Origin: CAWEDP01 sp963807925 | GTDB taxonomy: Bacteria; Acidobacteriota; Vicinamibacteria; Vicinamibacterales; CAVVIG01 | Length of the DNA: 64,000 nt | Assembly (NCBI GenBank): GCA_963807925.1 | Contig: CAWEDP010000001.1 | Location: 310,001 to 374,000, forward strand | Direction: 5' to 3' | Part shown: in pieces, positions 25,641-34,607 of the stretch | Numbering within the stretch: position 1 is the stretch's first letter | How the letters are laid out: each line of letters starts with the position of its first letter | Position numbers and translations under genes: made by a program | Notes under the pieces: generated by a model | What the model saw: only the letters and a program-made list of their open reading frames with translations | Database searches by the model: none | Told to the model about the DNA's origin: nothing

Positions 25641-26932
25641 GCACGAACGCGTGCCACACCAGCGTCGCGCAGTTGGCGACGGCGAGCACGACCGACAGGT
25701 CGATGACCGTGAGCGTCCGCGGCACCGCCCATCCCTCGATGTACCTCGCTGATCCCGTAGAACAGGTTCAGGTTGACCGCGAAGATCGCGCTGAGCGTCC
25801 ACATCACGGGCCGCAGCCGCGGGCGGACGGCCGCCGCGACGAGCAGAAGGGGCACGGCCGCGAACAGATGATTCTCGTGCACCTGCGCGGCGAGCGTGGC
25901 ATAGGCGTGAACGAGGAAGGCGCCGACGGCGACGATGAGGAACCGGTCCGCCGCGCGCCGGGCCGTCCAGAGCGCCCACGCCATGGCCGCGAGCGTCAGC
26001 ACCGATCCGACGATCCGCGGATTCGGATAGCCGATTTCGATGGTGCGTGAGATCGCCAGAATCCTAGTCGGCATCGTGAAGGCTCGCCACGCGCCGAGGT
26101 CTGCCATCGAGTACCAGGCGCGCAGCCAGTAGCCGACGAGCCACCAGAGATTCGGCGCGTTGCCCGACAGCATGTCGTGGCGCGTCAGCGATTCGAGCGC
26201 GGCGCGAAGGTTCCCCAGCGCGCCAGCCTTCGCGACCGGCGCCACGACCGAACCCAGCGCGGCGACGGCGCCCGCGGCTGCGACGGCGAATCGGCGGGGA
26301 CGGCCGCCGGCAGGCCCGCCGTTCCACACCGCGAGGGCCAGGGCGGGCGCGGCCACGAGCGCCTGAGCCTTGGTTGCCACCGCACAGCCGAACAACAGTC
26401 CCGCGGCCAGCAGCCATCCGCCCGAGGCCGCCAGCAACGACGCCACGAGCGGGAGCACGAACAGCGGATCGAGATAGCACAGGATCCCGGCATCGAAGAG
26501 CGGCGCCGGGTTCAGCCAGTACGCGACCACCGACCACCGTGCGGCGGCGATCCCCGCGCGAGCGCCGACGATCCGGTAGGCGAGAACGAGAAAGCCGGTT
26601 TCGAACGCCAGCAGCAGGATCTTGATCGCGGCGACGAGCGCTTCATCGTCGGGAAAGGAGGGGCGGAGGAGGCGATACACGCGACCGGCTCCCGCCAGCT
26701 CGTACAACGTGAGCGGCGGGTAGTCGACCGTCGTGTCGGCGCCGTGGAACAGCAGCACGCGGCGTTCGGGCGGCGAGCCGCCGACGCCGTACAGCCGCGC
26801 GGGCGAATGCCGCGCGGCGTTGTACATCCAGATCTTCCAGACCGCGACGTCGCGCGTGCCCGGGAGTGTCAGCGTCGCCGCACGGATCGCGGCGCCGACG
26901 ACCAGCGCGGCGGTGAACTGTCTGCGATTCAC
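25585..26932 (-). CDS. Polytopic membrane glycosyltransferase-like protein, frameshifted near its end
   Basis: As given, the frame from the GTG at 26932 runs on to 25520 with a meaningless arginine-rich tail. Removing one G at 25744-25745 restores a hydrophobic C-terminus (EYIEGWAVPRTLTVIDLS, then VVLAVANCATLVWHAFVL) ending at a TAG at 25585, for 448 residues. The protein has about ten membrane helices and an early luminal-type segment with DTTVDYPPLTLYELAGAGR, resembling GT87/GT39-type lipid-linked sugar transferases. The acidic pair before the YPP motif is a plausible catalytic site. Substrate unknown. Confidence 0.72.
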
Positions 26933-27000
26933 GATCTACCGATTCGCCAACCGTGCGGTTCCTTCGGGACGATTCGGCTGTGAGTTGTCGGTCGTGAGGG

Positions 27001-27744
27001 TCAGTGCACCCGCCGATCCCAATCGTTCGCGCGGCCGCCTGAGTAGACGTCGAACTTCTTCCTGACGCGGTTTATCTTCCACTTGAGATACCGGTACTTC
27101 AGCTCAGCCAGCGGGTCGATGCGGCGGCCTTTCAGATACACGTAGCCGACCAGCAGGCCGCCCAGGTGCGTTGCGTTGGCGACACCGCCGTTCGCGCCCG
27201 CGATCGACGAGTAGAACGCGATCAGCCCCATCACGGCCACGAAGATCTTGGCCGGCACCGCGAGCACGAAGTACAGATAGATCGGGCGGTTGGGGAAGTA
27301 CAGGCCGTAGGCGAGAAGCAGCCCGTAGATCGCCCCCGATGCGCCGATGACGTTCGCAAAATAGATCTGTCGCGAGACGTCGAGCGGCAGCAGGGCGAAG
27401 ACAACCGTCAACAGCGCAGCGCCAACGCCGGTGACGAAGTAGAACTTCAGGAAGTAGCGCGTGCCCCACATCTGTTCGAGCTCGGTCCCGAACATCCAGA
27501 GCGCCACCATGTTGAACAGAATGTGCAGCACGCCGCCGTGCAGGAACATGTAGGTGGCGAGCTGCCAGATCCAGCCCGACCGCACGACGTCGCGCGGATG
27601 GAGTCCGAGCACGCTCTCGATCGGCACCAACAGCTGCAGGAAGAACAGCGCGACGTTGGCGCCGATGAGCGCCTTCAGCGCGGGCGAGAGGGGGCCGGGC
27701 CCGAACGAGAAGGAGGAAACAGAACGCGAAGAATAGCGGCGCAT
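27001..27744 (-). CDS. Rhomboid family intramembrane serine protease
   Basis: 247 residues with six or seven helices. The catalytic serine is in GASGAIYGLLLAYG near residue 129 and the histidine in NATHLGGLLVGY near residue 192. The HGGVLHILFNM segment near residue 72 supplies the oxyanion-side histidine and asparagine. Rhomboids cleave membrane segments within the bilayer. A basic C-terminal tail (LKWKINRVRKKFDVYSGG) faces the cytoplasm. The start at 27744 is chosen because the first helix begins soon after; an in-frame ATG lies 14 codons upstream. No Shine-Dalgarno sequence is visible. Confidence 0.88.
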   Translation of the reverse strand: MRRYSSRSVSSFSFGPGPLSPALKALIGANVALFFLQLLVPIESVLGLHPRDVVRSGWIWQLATYMFLHGGVLHILFNMVALWMFGTELEQMWGTRYFLKFYFVTGVGAALLTVVFALLPLDVSRQIYFANVIGASGAIYGLLLAYGLYFPNRPIYLYFVLAVPAKIFVAVMGLIAFYSSIAGANGGVANATHLGGLLVGYVYLKGRRIDPLAELKYRYLKWKINRVRKKFDVYSGGRANDWDRRVH

Positions 27745-27823
27745 GGCTCGCGGTAGCCCCGAATCGTACCACATCGGGGCGAGCAACTCTGAACCGGCGG
27801 CAGCAACATCGGTACCGCGGCGA

Positions 27824-28273
27824 TCACCCTTTCAGCTTCTTCTGCACCAGCTCGTTGACGGCCTTGCCGTCGACGGTCTGGCCGGCGAGCCTGACCATCG
27901 CCGCCTTCATCACGCGACCGATATCCTTCGGCGAGGTCGCTCCAGTCTCGGCAATCGCGTCCGAAACGGCGCGGTCGACGGCGGCGGCGTCGGCGGCCGG
28001 CGGCAGATAGGATTCGAGGACGGTGATCTCGGCGGTTTCCTTGTCGACCAGATCCTGACGGCCGGCTCTGGCGAACTGCTCGATTGAATCCCTGCGCTGC
28101 TTGACCAGCGAGCCGACGACCTGGCGCGCTTCGGTGTCGTCGAGCGTCCGGCCCTTCTCGACCTCGCGATTCACCATCGCGGCCTTGAGCATCCTCAACG
28201 CGCTCAAACGGGCGGGGAGCTGCCTGCGCATGGCATCGGTGATTGCGGCCTGCACGTCTTCCATCAGCGACAT
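27824..28273 (-). CDS. yqeY: GatB/YqeY domain protein
   Basis: 149 residues of helical YqeY fold. MSLMEDVQAAITDAMRRQ, LSALRMLKAAMVNREVEKGR, the central KQRRDSIEQFARAGRQDL and the end MVRLAGQTVDGKAVNELVQK follow the family along its entire length. The domain also forms the tail of GatB, where it contacts tRNA; the free-standing protein is thought to bind tRNA or ribosomes, but its role is unproven. It follows the proline-rich gene by 23 bases and so probably shares its message. The frame is open far upstream, but similarity starts at this ATG. Confidence 0.88.
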   Translation of the reverse strand: MSLMEDVQAAITDAMRRQLPARLSALRMLKAAMVNREVEKGRTLDDTEARQVVGSLVKQRRDSIEQFARAGRQDLVDKETAEITVLESYLPPAADAAAVDRAVSDAIAETGATSPKDIGRVMKAAMVRLAGQTVDGKAVNELVQKKLKG

Positions 28274-28296
28274 GCGCGGGATCCAGACGGGCTGGG

Positions 28297-29052
28297 CTAC
28301 CCCTGCGGCGTCGGCGCAGGGATCGGCAGTTGGACCGGGGGCTGCGCCGGCGCCGGCACGACCATGCCGGGAATCGCTACACCGTTGGGCGACGGCGCAG
28401 TTGGCGCGCCAGGGAACGATGCGGCGGGCGGCAGGACGGGAGCGCTCGGTGGCTGCCCCGGTGCGGCCGCTCCGAATCCTCCGACGCCGATCGGCGCTCC
28501 GGCCGGCGGACCGGTCTGCGGCGGCGAGAACACGAAGACCGGATTGCGGGCGCCGGGTCCGCCCGGAAGCGGGCTCCCGGCTTCCTGATTGCCCGGCGGC
28601 GGCACGTAGCTCGGTTGCGGCGGTATGTAGGTGGGCTGCGGGAAGGTCGGCGCGCTCGCCGGTGTCGGTGCGGCGAGGGGCGGCGCCGCGCTGGCGGCGA
28701 GCGTCGGCATCACGATGATCCGATCGAAGACGGACGTTCCCGGGCCGGCATCGCGCGCGCGGGGCGCCGCCAGGTAGCCGCTGACCGCCCGCAGCAGGAT
28801 CTTCAGCGCCGTTTCTTCGGGCACGTCGCGAAGCTCGATGGTCAGCGGCGGGCCCGGAATGCGCTCGACGTTGACGATGCGCGTCTGGCCGACGCGGCCC
28901 CATTCCATCATGATCTGGCGCAGCGTCGCGCCGCTGGCGACAATCGTCACGCGGCCGTTCCGCATGGAGAGCTGGACGTCGGCGGACGCGGGTCGGGCGG
29001 CCGCGACGGCGAGGGCGGCGATCACGACGACGAGCGCAGGTTTGGGGGCCAT
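28297..29052 (-). CDS. Exported protein with secretin/TonB short N-terminal-like domain and proline-rich tail
   Basis: 251 residues. A signal peptide (ALVVVIAALAVAAARPASA, residues 6-24) is followed by about 80 residues patterned like the short secretin N-domain: IVASGATLRQIMMEWGRVGQ, then LTIELRDVPEETALKILLRA. From about residue 115 to the end it is a low-complexity tail rich in proline, glycine and alanine (PTYIPPQPSYVPPPG and similar). The fold call is inference from hydrophobic spacing. The tail suggests a periplasm-spanning or wall-contacting segment. The ATG has a TATACT hexamer six bases ahead and no Shine-Dalgarno sequence. Confidence 0.68.
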   Translation of the reverse strand: MAPKPALVVVIAALAVAAARPASADVQLSMRNGRVTIVASGATLRQIMMEWGRVGQTRIVNVERIPGPPLTIELRDVPEETALKILLRAVSGYLAAPRARDAGPGTSVFDRIIVMPTLAASAAPPLAAPTPASAPTFPQPTYIPPQPSYVPPPGNQEAGSPLPGGPGARNPVFVFSPPQTGPPAGAPIGVGGFGAAAPGQPPSAPVLPPAASFPGAPTAPSPNGVAIPGMVVPAPAQPPVQLPIPAPTPQG

Positions 29053-29058
29053 TCGAGG

Positions 29059-29064
29059 AGTATA
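29059..29064 (-). promoter_or_regulatory. -10-like hexamer of the proline-rich protein gene
   Basis: TATACT on the minus strand, exactly six bases before the ATG at 29052; one of the clearest leaderless-type arrangements in the window. Confidence 0.45.
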
Positions 29065-29102
29065 CGTGCCGGTGCCGGCCGTCTCAAGGGGTCGGCCGGC
29101 GG

Positions 29103-30065
29103 TCACTTCTTCCGGAAATACTCGATCACGTTCAGGAGAATATCGTCGAGCGTGTATTTCGGCGCATAGCCGATCAGTCCCACGACCTTGCTGAGGTCGG
29201 GGAGGCGGCGCGGCATGTCCTCGAATCCCGACTCGTACGCCTGCTCGTAGGGAATGAACCGGATCGTGGACTGCGAGCCGCTCAGCTCGCGCACGCGCTG
29301 GGCCAGGTCGCCGATGGAGACTTCCTGGCTGGTGCCGATGTTGATCACCTGTCCGATCGCGCGCGGCTCGGCGACGAGCTTGATCAGCGCGCCGACGACG
29401 TCGGTGACGTGCGTGAAGGCGCGCGATTGCCGTCCGTCCCCGAATACGGTAATCGGCTCGCCGGCCAGCGCCTGCCGCACGAAGTTGGGGATGACCATGC
29501 CGTACTGGCCGGTCTGGCGGGGGCCGACGGTGTTGAAGAAGCGCACGATGATGACCGGCAGCTTGCGCTCCTTCCAGTACGCGAGCGCGAGGAACTCGTC
29601 GATCGCCTTGCTGCACGCGTAGGCCCACCGGTGCTTCGGCGTCGGCCCCAGGACCAGATCCGAATCCTCGCGAAACGGCACGTCGTCGCTCTTGCCGTAC
29701 ACCTCGGAGGTGGAGGCGATGACGACGAGCTTCTTCTTCTTGTTCGCGTGCTTGAGGACGACCTCGGTGCCGTGCACGTTGGTCTCGATCGTGTGAACCG
29801 GCTGCTCGACGATCAGTTTGACGCCCACGGCGGCGGCGAAATGGAAGACCACGTCGCTGCGATCGATCAGCTCGGCGAGCAGCGGTTCGTTTTCCACCGT
29901 GTCGATGAAGTACTCGAAGAGAGGCCGTCCCTTGAGGTGCGCGATGTTATCGATGGAGCCGGTGGACAGGTTGTCGAGGATCAGCACCTGGTGGCCCGCA
30001 TCGAGGAGCGCCTCGCACAGGTGGGAGCCGATGAACCCTGCGCCGCCGGTAATCAACGCTCGCAC
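29103..30065 (-). CDS. NAD-dependent nucleotide-sugar epimerase/dehydratase
   Basis: 320 residues, an extended short-chain dehydrogenase. The nucleotide motif is GGAGFIGSHL (residues 7-16), the serine/threonine is in IASTSEVYG near residue 128, and the catalytic tyrosine and lysine are in YACSKAIDE near residue 152. The early AAAVGVKLIVEQPVHTIETN resembles UDP-glucuronate decarboxylase and UDP-glucose 4-epimerase relatives. It probably supplies an activated sugar for the adjacent glycosyltransferases. The start is GTG, overlapping the aminotransferase gene by 13 bases, with GGAAAGGA as ribosome site. It is the last gene of the cluster. Confidence 0.87.
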   Translation of the reverse strand: MRALITGGAGFIGSHLCEALLDAGHQVLILDNLSTGSIDNIAHLKGRPLFEYFIDTVENEPLLAELIDRSDVVFHFAAAVGVKLIVEQPVHTIETNVHGTEVVLKHANKKKKLVVIASTSEVYGKSDDVPFREDSDLVLGPTPKHRWAYACSKAIDEFLALAYWKERKLPVIIVRFFNTVGPRQTGQYGMVIPNFVRQALAGEPITVFGDGRQSRAFTHVTDVVGALIKLVAEPRAIGQVINIGTSQEVSIGDLAQRVRELSGSQSTIRFIPYEQAYESGFEDMPRRLPDLSKVVGLIGYAPKYTLDDILLNVIEYFRKK

Positions 30066-31165
30066 GAATCGGGTCCTTTCCGGAGGGCGTCTGCGACGGC
30101 TGCGACCGCAGCGGTCGTCATCCCGGGGTGAAGCGGCAGCGACAGGATGTCGCCGCAGGTCCGTTCGGCGACCGGGCAGCCCGCCGGATCGAAGGCGGCG
30201 AACGCCGCCTGCCGCGGGAGGGGAATGGGATAGTGCACCAGCGTTTCGATGCCGTCGGCGGCCAGTTGCGATTGCAACCTCTCCCGGTTCCGCGAGCGGA
30301 CGACGAACAGATGGTACACGTGGCCGGCGTCGCACTCCACGGGCGGTTCGATCGCGCTGCCGGCGAGCGCCGTGCGGTAGGCGCCGGCGAGCGCGCGCCG
30401 CTCGGCGGTCCACGACTCGAGTCGCGGCAGCCGCGCCGAGAGGATGGCGGCCTGCAGCTCGTCCAGCCGCGAATTGCAGCCGAGCTCCTCGTGATGATAG
30501 CGGTCGGTCTGGCCGCCGTTGCGGAGCCGCGCCACGCGCCCGGCGAGCGCGCGGTCGTTGGTGACGATGGCGCCGGCGTCTCCGAGGGCGCCCAGATTCT
30601 TCGTCGGATAGAAGCTGAACGCGCCAGCCGCGCCGAAGGTGCCGACCGGCCGTCCCGCCGAGGTCGCCAGGTGCGCCTGACAGCAGTCCTCGACGATGGC
30701 CAGTCCGTGCTTCGATGCGATGCGCGCGATCGCCGCCATGTCGGCCGCCTGGCCGTACAGGTGCACCGGCAGCAGGGCCCGCGTGCGCGGGCCGACGGCG
30801 GCTTCGATGCACGCCGGATCGATCGTGAAGCGCACGGGATCGATGTCGGCGAACACCGGGCGCGCGCCGGCGAGCGCGATGGCCAGCGCCGTGTAGGCCG
30901 CCGAAAGCGGCGTCGTGATGACCTCGTCGCCGGGGCCGATGCCGAGTGCCCGCAGAATCAGCGTCAGGCCGTCGGTGCCCGATCCGACGCCGACGGCATG
31001 GCGCGCGCCCATGGCCGCGGCGAAGGCGGCCTCGAAGCGTTCGACCTCCGGCCCCAGCACGAACCAGCCGCGCGCGATCACCCGGTCGATGGCGGCGCGC
31101 ACGGCGGCGGCGTCCTCGCCCGGCGCGAGCGTCAGAAAGGGCACGCGCGCGGCGTTGGGGGTCAC
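30053..31165 (-). CDS. DegT/DnrJ/EryC1/StrS-family sugar aminotransferase
   Basis: 370 residues. A PLP-dependent enzyme that transaminates keto-sugars bound to a nucleotide. The PLP lysine is in FYPTKNLGALGDAGA near residue 185, the aspartate near the pyridine nitrogen is in VEDCCQAH near residue 160, and GSGTDGLTLILRALGIG near residue 58 holds the cofactor phosphate. Two histidines follow in DRYHHEELGCNSRLDE, a family hallmark. The GTG start overlaps the preceding epimerase stop (GTGA). With the two epimerases it implies an amino-sugar in the surface glycan. Confidence 0.9.
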   Translation of the reverse strand: MTPNAARVPFLTLAPGEDAAAVRAAIDRVIARGWFVLGPEVERFEAAFAAAMGARHAVGVGSGTDGLTLILRALGIGPGDEVITTPLSAAYTALAIALAGARPVFADIDPVRFTIDPACIEAAVGPRTRALLPVHLYGQAADMAAIARIASKHGLAIVEDCCQAHLATSAGRPVGTFGAAGAFSFYPTKNLGALGDAGAIVTNDRALAGRVARLRNGGQTDRYHHEELGCNSRLDELQAAILSARLPRLESWTAERRALAGAYRTALAGSAIEPPVECDAGHVYHLFVVRSRNRERLQSQLAADGIETLVHYPIPLPRQAAFAAFDPAGCPVAERTCGDILSLPLHPGMTTAAVAAVADALRKGPDSCER

Positions 31166-32178
31166 GCCGGTCCCCCGGCGCGATCGACGTAGTGATCGAA
31201 GTGCTGGCGGTAGAACGCCACCGTGCGCTCGAGTCCCTCGCGCAGCGGCACGGTCGGGGTCCAGCCGGTGGTGCGGGCGAACTTGGACGAATCGGCGTAG
31301 AAGCTCCCGATGTCGATCGTCTTCTTCTGGGGTGGCCAGGGCACGTACGCCACGCGGCCGCTCCCGGCGACGTCGAGGAGGAGCGAGGTCAGCGCGCGAT
31401 GACTGTGCGGCCGGTCGCCGCCGACGTTGAACACGTCGCCGTTGCACGCGTCGCTCGCCCCCGCCCGCAGGAAGGCGTCGGCGGCGTCGTCGACGTAGAC
31501 CAAGTCGCGCAGCTGCGAACCGTCGCCGTAGATCTGAATCGTTCGATCCTCGATGGCGAGGCGGATGAACCAGCCGATGAATCCCTGGCGGTCGTGCTTG
31601 ATCAGCTGGCGCGGACCGTACACGTTGGTCAGGCGGAGGGAGCAGGCCCGGACGCCGAAGACGTTGTTGTACACCAGGTGGTAGTTCTCGCCGGCGGCCT
31701 TGTTGATCCCGTTGACGTCGGTGGGCCGCACGAGGTGCGATTCGTCGACCGGCAGGGAGTCGGGCCGTCCGTACACCTGGCGCGTGCCCGCGAACACCAC
31801 CTTGACTTCCGGGTTGTAATTGCGGCACGCCTCGAGCACGGTCAGCTGGCTTCGGCAGTTGATCTCGAGGTCGCTGTACGGATCGCGCATGCTGTCGATG
31901 TGACTCACCTGGCCCGCCAGGTTGAAGATGACGTCACGATCGCGTACCAGGTAGTTCATCGTGTTCTGCTGCCGGATGTCGGCGATGTTGACCGTCAGGC
32001 ACTCCGCGATGCCGTCGATGTTGAACAGGTTGCCGCCGTAATCCGGGATGAGCGAATCGATGAGGAGCACCTTGGCGCCGAGCTCGACGAGGTGCCGTGC
32101 CAGATTGCTGCCGATGAACCCCAGGCCGCCGGTGATCATGACGCGGCGGCCGCGGTAGAACGCGCGATGATCGGTCAC
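31162..32178 (-). CDS. NDP-sugar epimerase/dehydratase with asparagine in place of the catalytic tyrosine
   Basis: 338 residues of extended SDR fold. The nucleotide motif is GGLGFIGSNL near residue 16. The sequence VFAGTRQVYGR replaces the usual S/T-S-E-VYG, and the YxxxK position reads NGINK in PTDVNGINKAAGENYHLVYN near residue 165. The lysine is thus kept while the tyrosine position holds asparagine. The same substitution occurs, from memory, in a subgroup of bacterial epimerase-like proteins, so it may be a genuine variant active site. The GTG start overlaps the upstream glycosyltransferase stop (GTGA). Confidence 0.83.
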   Translation of the reverse strand: MTDHRAFYRGRRVMITGGLGFIGSNLARHLVELGAKVLLIDSLIPDYGGNLFNIDGIAECLTVNIADIRQQNTMNYLVRDRDVIFNLAGQVSHIDSMRDPYSDLEINCRSQLTVLEACRNYNPEVKVVFAGTRQVYGRPDSLPVDESHLVRPTDVNGINKAAGENYHLVYNNVFGVRACSLRLTNVYGPRQLIKHDRQGFIGWFIRLAIEDRTIQIYGDGSQLRDLVYVDDAADAFLRAGASDACNGDVFNVGGDRPHSHRALTSLLLDVAGSGRVAYVPWPPQKKTIDIGSFYADSSKFARTTGWTPTVPLREGLERTVAFYRQHFDHYVDRAGGPA

Positions 32179-32981
32179 GGGCGCGGCGGACGGGGATAGA
32201 CGCGATTGGCCGGATCGGCGGCGCGCTTGGCCAGCGGCAGGACGTCGGATCGCAGGTGTTCCCGGCGCACGACGAGGGTGAACCAGAGGGCGAGCAGGTC
32301 GCGGCCGGTGCGGAGCAGACGCCGATAGTTGAAGAACTGCGACCGGCCGTGGGTGCGGTGGAAATGGTGCACCGGCACCTCGACGATCCGGAATCCGGCG
32401 TCCTGGATCTTCTTCATCATCTCGACGCAGATGATCCCGCTCGTCTTCACGAGATCGATGCGATCGAAGATGGACCGCCGCATCAAGCGAAAGTCGCAAT
32501 CGACGTCCCGCAGGCGGATGCCGAACAGCAGGCTCACGATGTGGTGGTAGACGCGGCCGATGAGGATGCGGTGGAACGGATCCGATCGGCTGATCTTGTA
32601 GCCGTTCACCACGTCGGTCCCCGGCGACATGCTCGCCCAGAGGAGCGACAGCTCCGCCGGGTCGTACTGCGCGTCGCCGTCGGTATAGAAGATCAGCTCT
32701 TTGGTCGCCGATCCAAACCCGGTCCGCAGGGCCGCGCCGTAGTCCCGGTTGATCGGATGGTGAACGGCGCGCACCTGCGGATACGTGCGCGCCAGCTCGT
32801 CGGCGATCTCGGCGGTACCGTCGCCGCTGCCATCGTCCACGATGATGATTTCGAAGTCGGCCGTCAGCTCCGATGCGGCCTTGACCGTACGGATCACCAT
32901 GCTCGCGATGGTCCCGCTGTCGTTGTACGCGGGGAAGAACACACTGAGTCCCGGCGGAATCCGGGAGGCCGCAGCTGTCAT
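32175..32981 (-). CDS. Family 2 glycosyltransferase
   Basis: 268 residues. The GT-A fold is shown by LSVFFPAYNDSGTIASMVIR at the N-terminus, VDDGSGDGT near residue 48 and the metal-binding DGDAQYD near residue 99. There is no membrane helix strong enough to be certain; ALWFTLVV near residue 240 may associate with the membrane. It resembles dolichol-phosphate mannosyltransferase-like enzymes that load a sugar onto a polyprenyl phosphate. A TAGCCT hexamer lies six bases before the ATG, so a new transcript could begin here. It is 46 bases from the preceding gene, the only real gap in the cluster. Confidence 0.88.
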   Translation of the reverse strand: MTAAASRIPPGLSVFFPAYNDSGTIASMVIRTVKAASELTADFEIIIVDDGSGDGTAEIADELARTYPQVRAVHHPINRDYGAALRTGFGSATKELIFYTDGDAQYDPAELSLLWASMSPGTDVVNGYKISRSDPFHRILIGRVYHHIVSLLFGIRLRDVDCDFRLMRRSIFDRIDLVKTSGIICVEMMKKIQDAGFRIVEVPVHHFHRTHGRSQFFNYRRLLRTGRDLLALWFTLVVRREHLRSDVLPLAKRAADPANRVYPRPPRP

Positions 32982-32987
32982 CGGTAG

Positions 32988-32993
32988 AGGCTA
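32988..32993 (-). promoter_or_regulatory. -10-like hexamer of family 2 glycosyltransferase
   Basis: TAGCCT on the minus strand, six bases before the ATG at 32981. It matches only the T, A and final T of the consensus, so it is the weakest of the start-proximal set. Confidence 0.25.
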
Positions 32994-33027
32994 GACGTTA
33001 GCATGAAAGCCGCGTGGGTGGCTCGGC

Positions 33028-33753
33028 CTAGTCGCTCGAGCCACGCCGCGGCGCCCCGATGAGCCGCCACGGCATCAGCGCCGATTCGAGCAGGACCGCC
33101 GAGGACAGCTTGGACTCGCCGTGCCGCCGTTCGACGAAGGTGATCGGCACCTCGCAGATTCGCGCGCCCCGGCGTGCCGCCATGAAGAGCGTTTCGACGA
33201 GAAACGAATAGCCGTCCGACTCGACGCGTTCGAGCGGCAGGCGCGCGAGCGCGGCGCGGCGCCAGCACCGGTAGCCGCTGGTGCAATCGCGCGCGCCGAG
33301 GTGCGTGACGGTGCGGACGTACAGGTTGGCGAACCGGCTGAGAATCCGGCGCCGCAACGGCCAGTTGCGGATCGCCCCGTGCTTCACGTACCGCGACCCG
33401 ATCACCAGGTCGCCCTCCGCGGCAGCGGCGATGAGCGAGGGGAGCTGCGCCGGATCGTGCGACAGATCCGCGTCCATCTGACACACGAGGTCTGCGGACC
33501 CGGCGAGCGCCGCACGGAACCCGTCGATGTACGACCGGCCGAGGCCGCGCCGCCCGGTCCGGTGCAGCACCTCGATGCGACCCGGGTACTCCTGCGCGAG
33601 CCGGTCGGCGAGATCCCCGGTGCCGTCGGGCGACTGATCGTCGACGATGAGCAGGCGGACCTTGGCGTGGCGCATGAGCCCCGCGGTGACGATCGGCAAA
33701 TTGTCGCGTTCGTTGTAGGTGGGCACCATCACCAGCGTCTCGGGCGGCATCAT
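33028..33753 (-). CDS. Polyprenol monophosphomannose synthase-like glycosyltransferase
   Basis: 241 residues, soluble type. LVMVPTYNERDNLPIV, VDDQSPDGTGDLAD, GLGRSYIDGFRAAL and MDADLSHDP (near residue 92) are the conserved blocks of Dpm1/Ppm1 synthases, which transfer mannose or another hexose from a nucleotide to polyprenyl phosphate. The C-terminal ITFVERRHGESKLS is the lipid-acceptor side motif. The ATG overlaps the previous stop (ATGA). The transferred sugar is not determinable here. Confidence 0.9.
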   Translation of the reverse strand: MMPPETLVMVPTYNERDNLPIVTAGLMRHAKVRLLIVDDQSPDGTGDLADRLAQEYPGRIEVLHRTGRRGLGRSYIDGFRAALAGSADLVCQMDADLSHDPAQLPSLIAAAAEGDLVIGSRYVKHGAIRNWPLRRRILSRFANLYVRTVTHLGARDCTSGYRCWRRAALARLPLERVESDGYSFLVETLFMAARRGARICEVPITFVERRHGESKLSSAVLLESALMPWRLIGAPRRGSSD

Positions 33754-34607
33754 CGCGGGCGCCCCTCGAAACGCAGCGCCGCAATCTGTTCCGATACCAG
33801 GCCCACGAGCAGGACGACGACGCTCGTTACGACCAGGAGCACCGAGGAATTCGTCACGTGCGACTGCGTCATGATAGTCCAGACCGCGTACAGGGCGCCG
33901 ACCAGGAACGACGCTGCGCTGACCGGCAGGAAGATCTTCAGCGGACTGAAGATCGTGATCATCTTCAGGAGGATCAGCAGGAATCGCGCGCCGTCGGGGA
34001 CGGGGTGAATCTTGGATCGGCCCTGACGCGTCGCGGCCTCGACCGGCTCGAAGCGGACGCTGTAGCCCGCCTTCAGGAACGCCAGCGTCGTCGTCGTCGG
34101 CGTCGAGAAGCCGTTCGGCAGCAGGTGCAGGAATTCGACGAGGCATTCGCGCCTGGCCGCGCGGAATCCCGACGTGAGATCCGGAATGGGGCGCCCGGCC
34201 AGATAACCGGCGATGAGGTTGAGCGTCCGATTGCCGATGCGCCGCGCCAGGGTGGCCTGCGACGCGCTCGAACGGGCCCCCACCACCAGGTCGTAGTCGT
34301 CAAGGTGCGAGACCAGCCGCTGCGCATCGCCGGGACGATGCTGGCCGTCGGCGTCCAGGATCAGGACGTTCCGCCCGGAGGCGTGGCGAATGCCGGTCTT
34401 CACGGCCGCGCCGTTGCCCTTGTTGTAGGGATGGCGAATCACCTGCGCGCCCGCCTCGGCGGCGCGATCGCCGGTGCCGTCGGTCGACCCGTCGTCGATC
34501 ACCAGGATCTCGTGCCACGAGGCGGTGTGGCGGAGGCGGTCGACGAGCGGCCCGATGGCGTCGCGTTCGTTGAACGCCGGAATGACGATCGACGTGTGGT
34601 CGGTCAT
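33750..34607 (-). CDS. Family 2 glycosyltransferase with two C-terminal membrane helices
   Basis: 285 residues. TSIVIPAFNERDAIGPLVDR, DDGSTDGTGD and LDADGQHRPGD near residue 88 make the GT-A catalytic site. After a linker come two helices (about residues 225-245 and 255-275, FLPVSAASFLVGALYAVW and VLLVVTSVVVLLVGLV). This matches the GtrB/ArnC architecture that makes polyprenyl-phosphate-linked sugars for flipping across the inner membrane. It overlaps both neighbours by four bases as ATGA. Confidence 0.88.
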   Translation of the reverse strand: MTDHTSIVIPAFNERDAIGPLVDRLRHTASWHEILVIDDGSTDGTGDRAAEAGAQVIRHPYNKGNGAAVKTGIRHASGRNVLILDADGQHRPGDAQRLVSHLDDYDLVVGARSSASQATLARRIGNRTLNLIAGYLAGRPIPDLTSGFRAARRECLVEFLHLLPNGFSTPTTTTLAFLKAGYSVRFEPVEAATRQGRSKIHPVPDGARFLLILLKMITIFSPLKIFLPVSAASFLVGALYAVWTIMTQSHVTNSSVLLVVTSVVVLLVGLVSEQIAALRFEGRPR

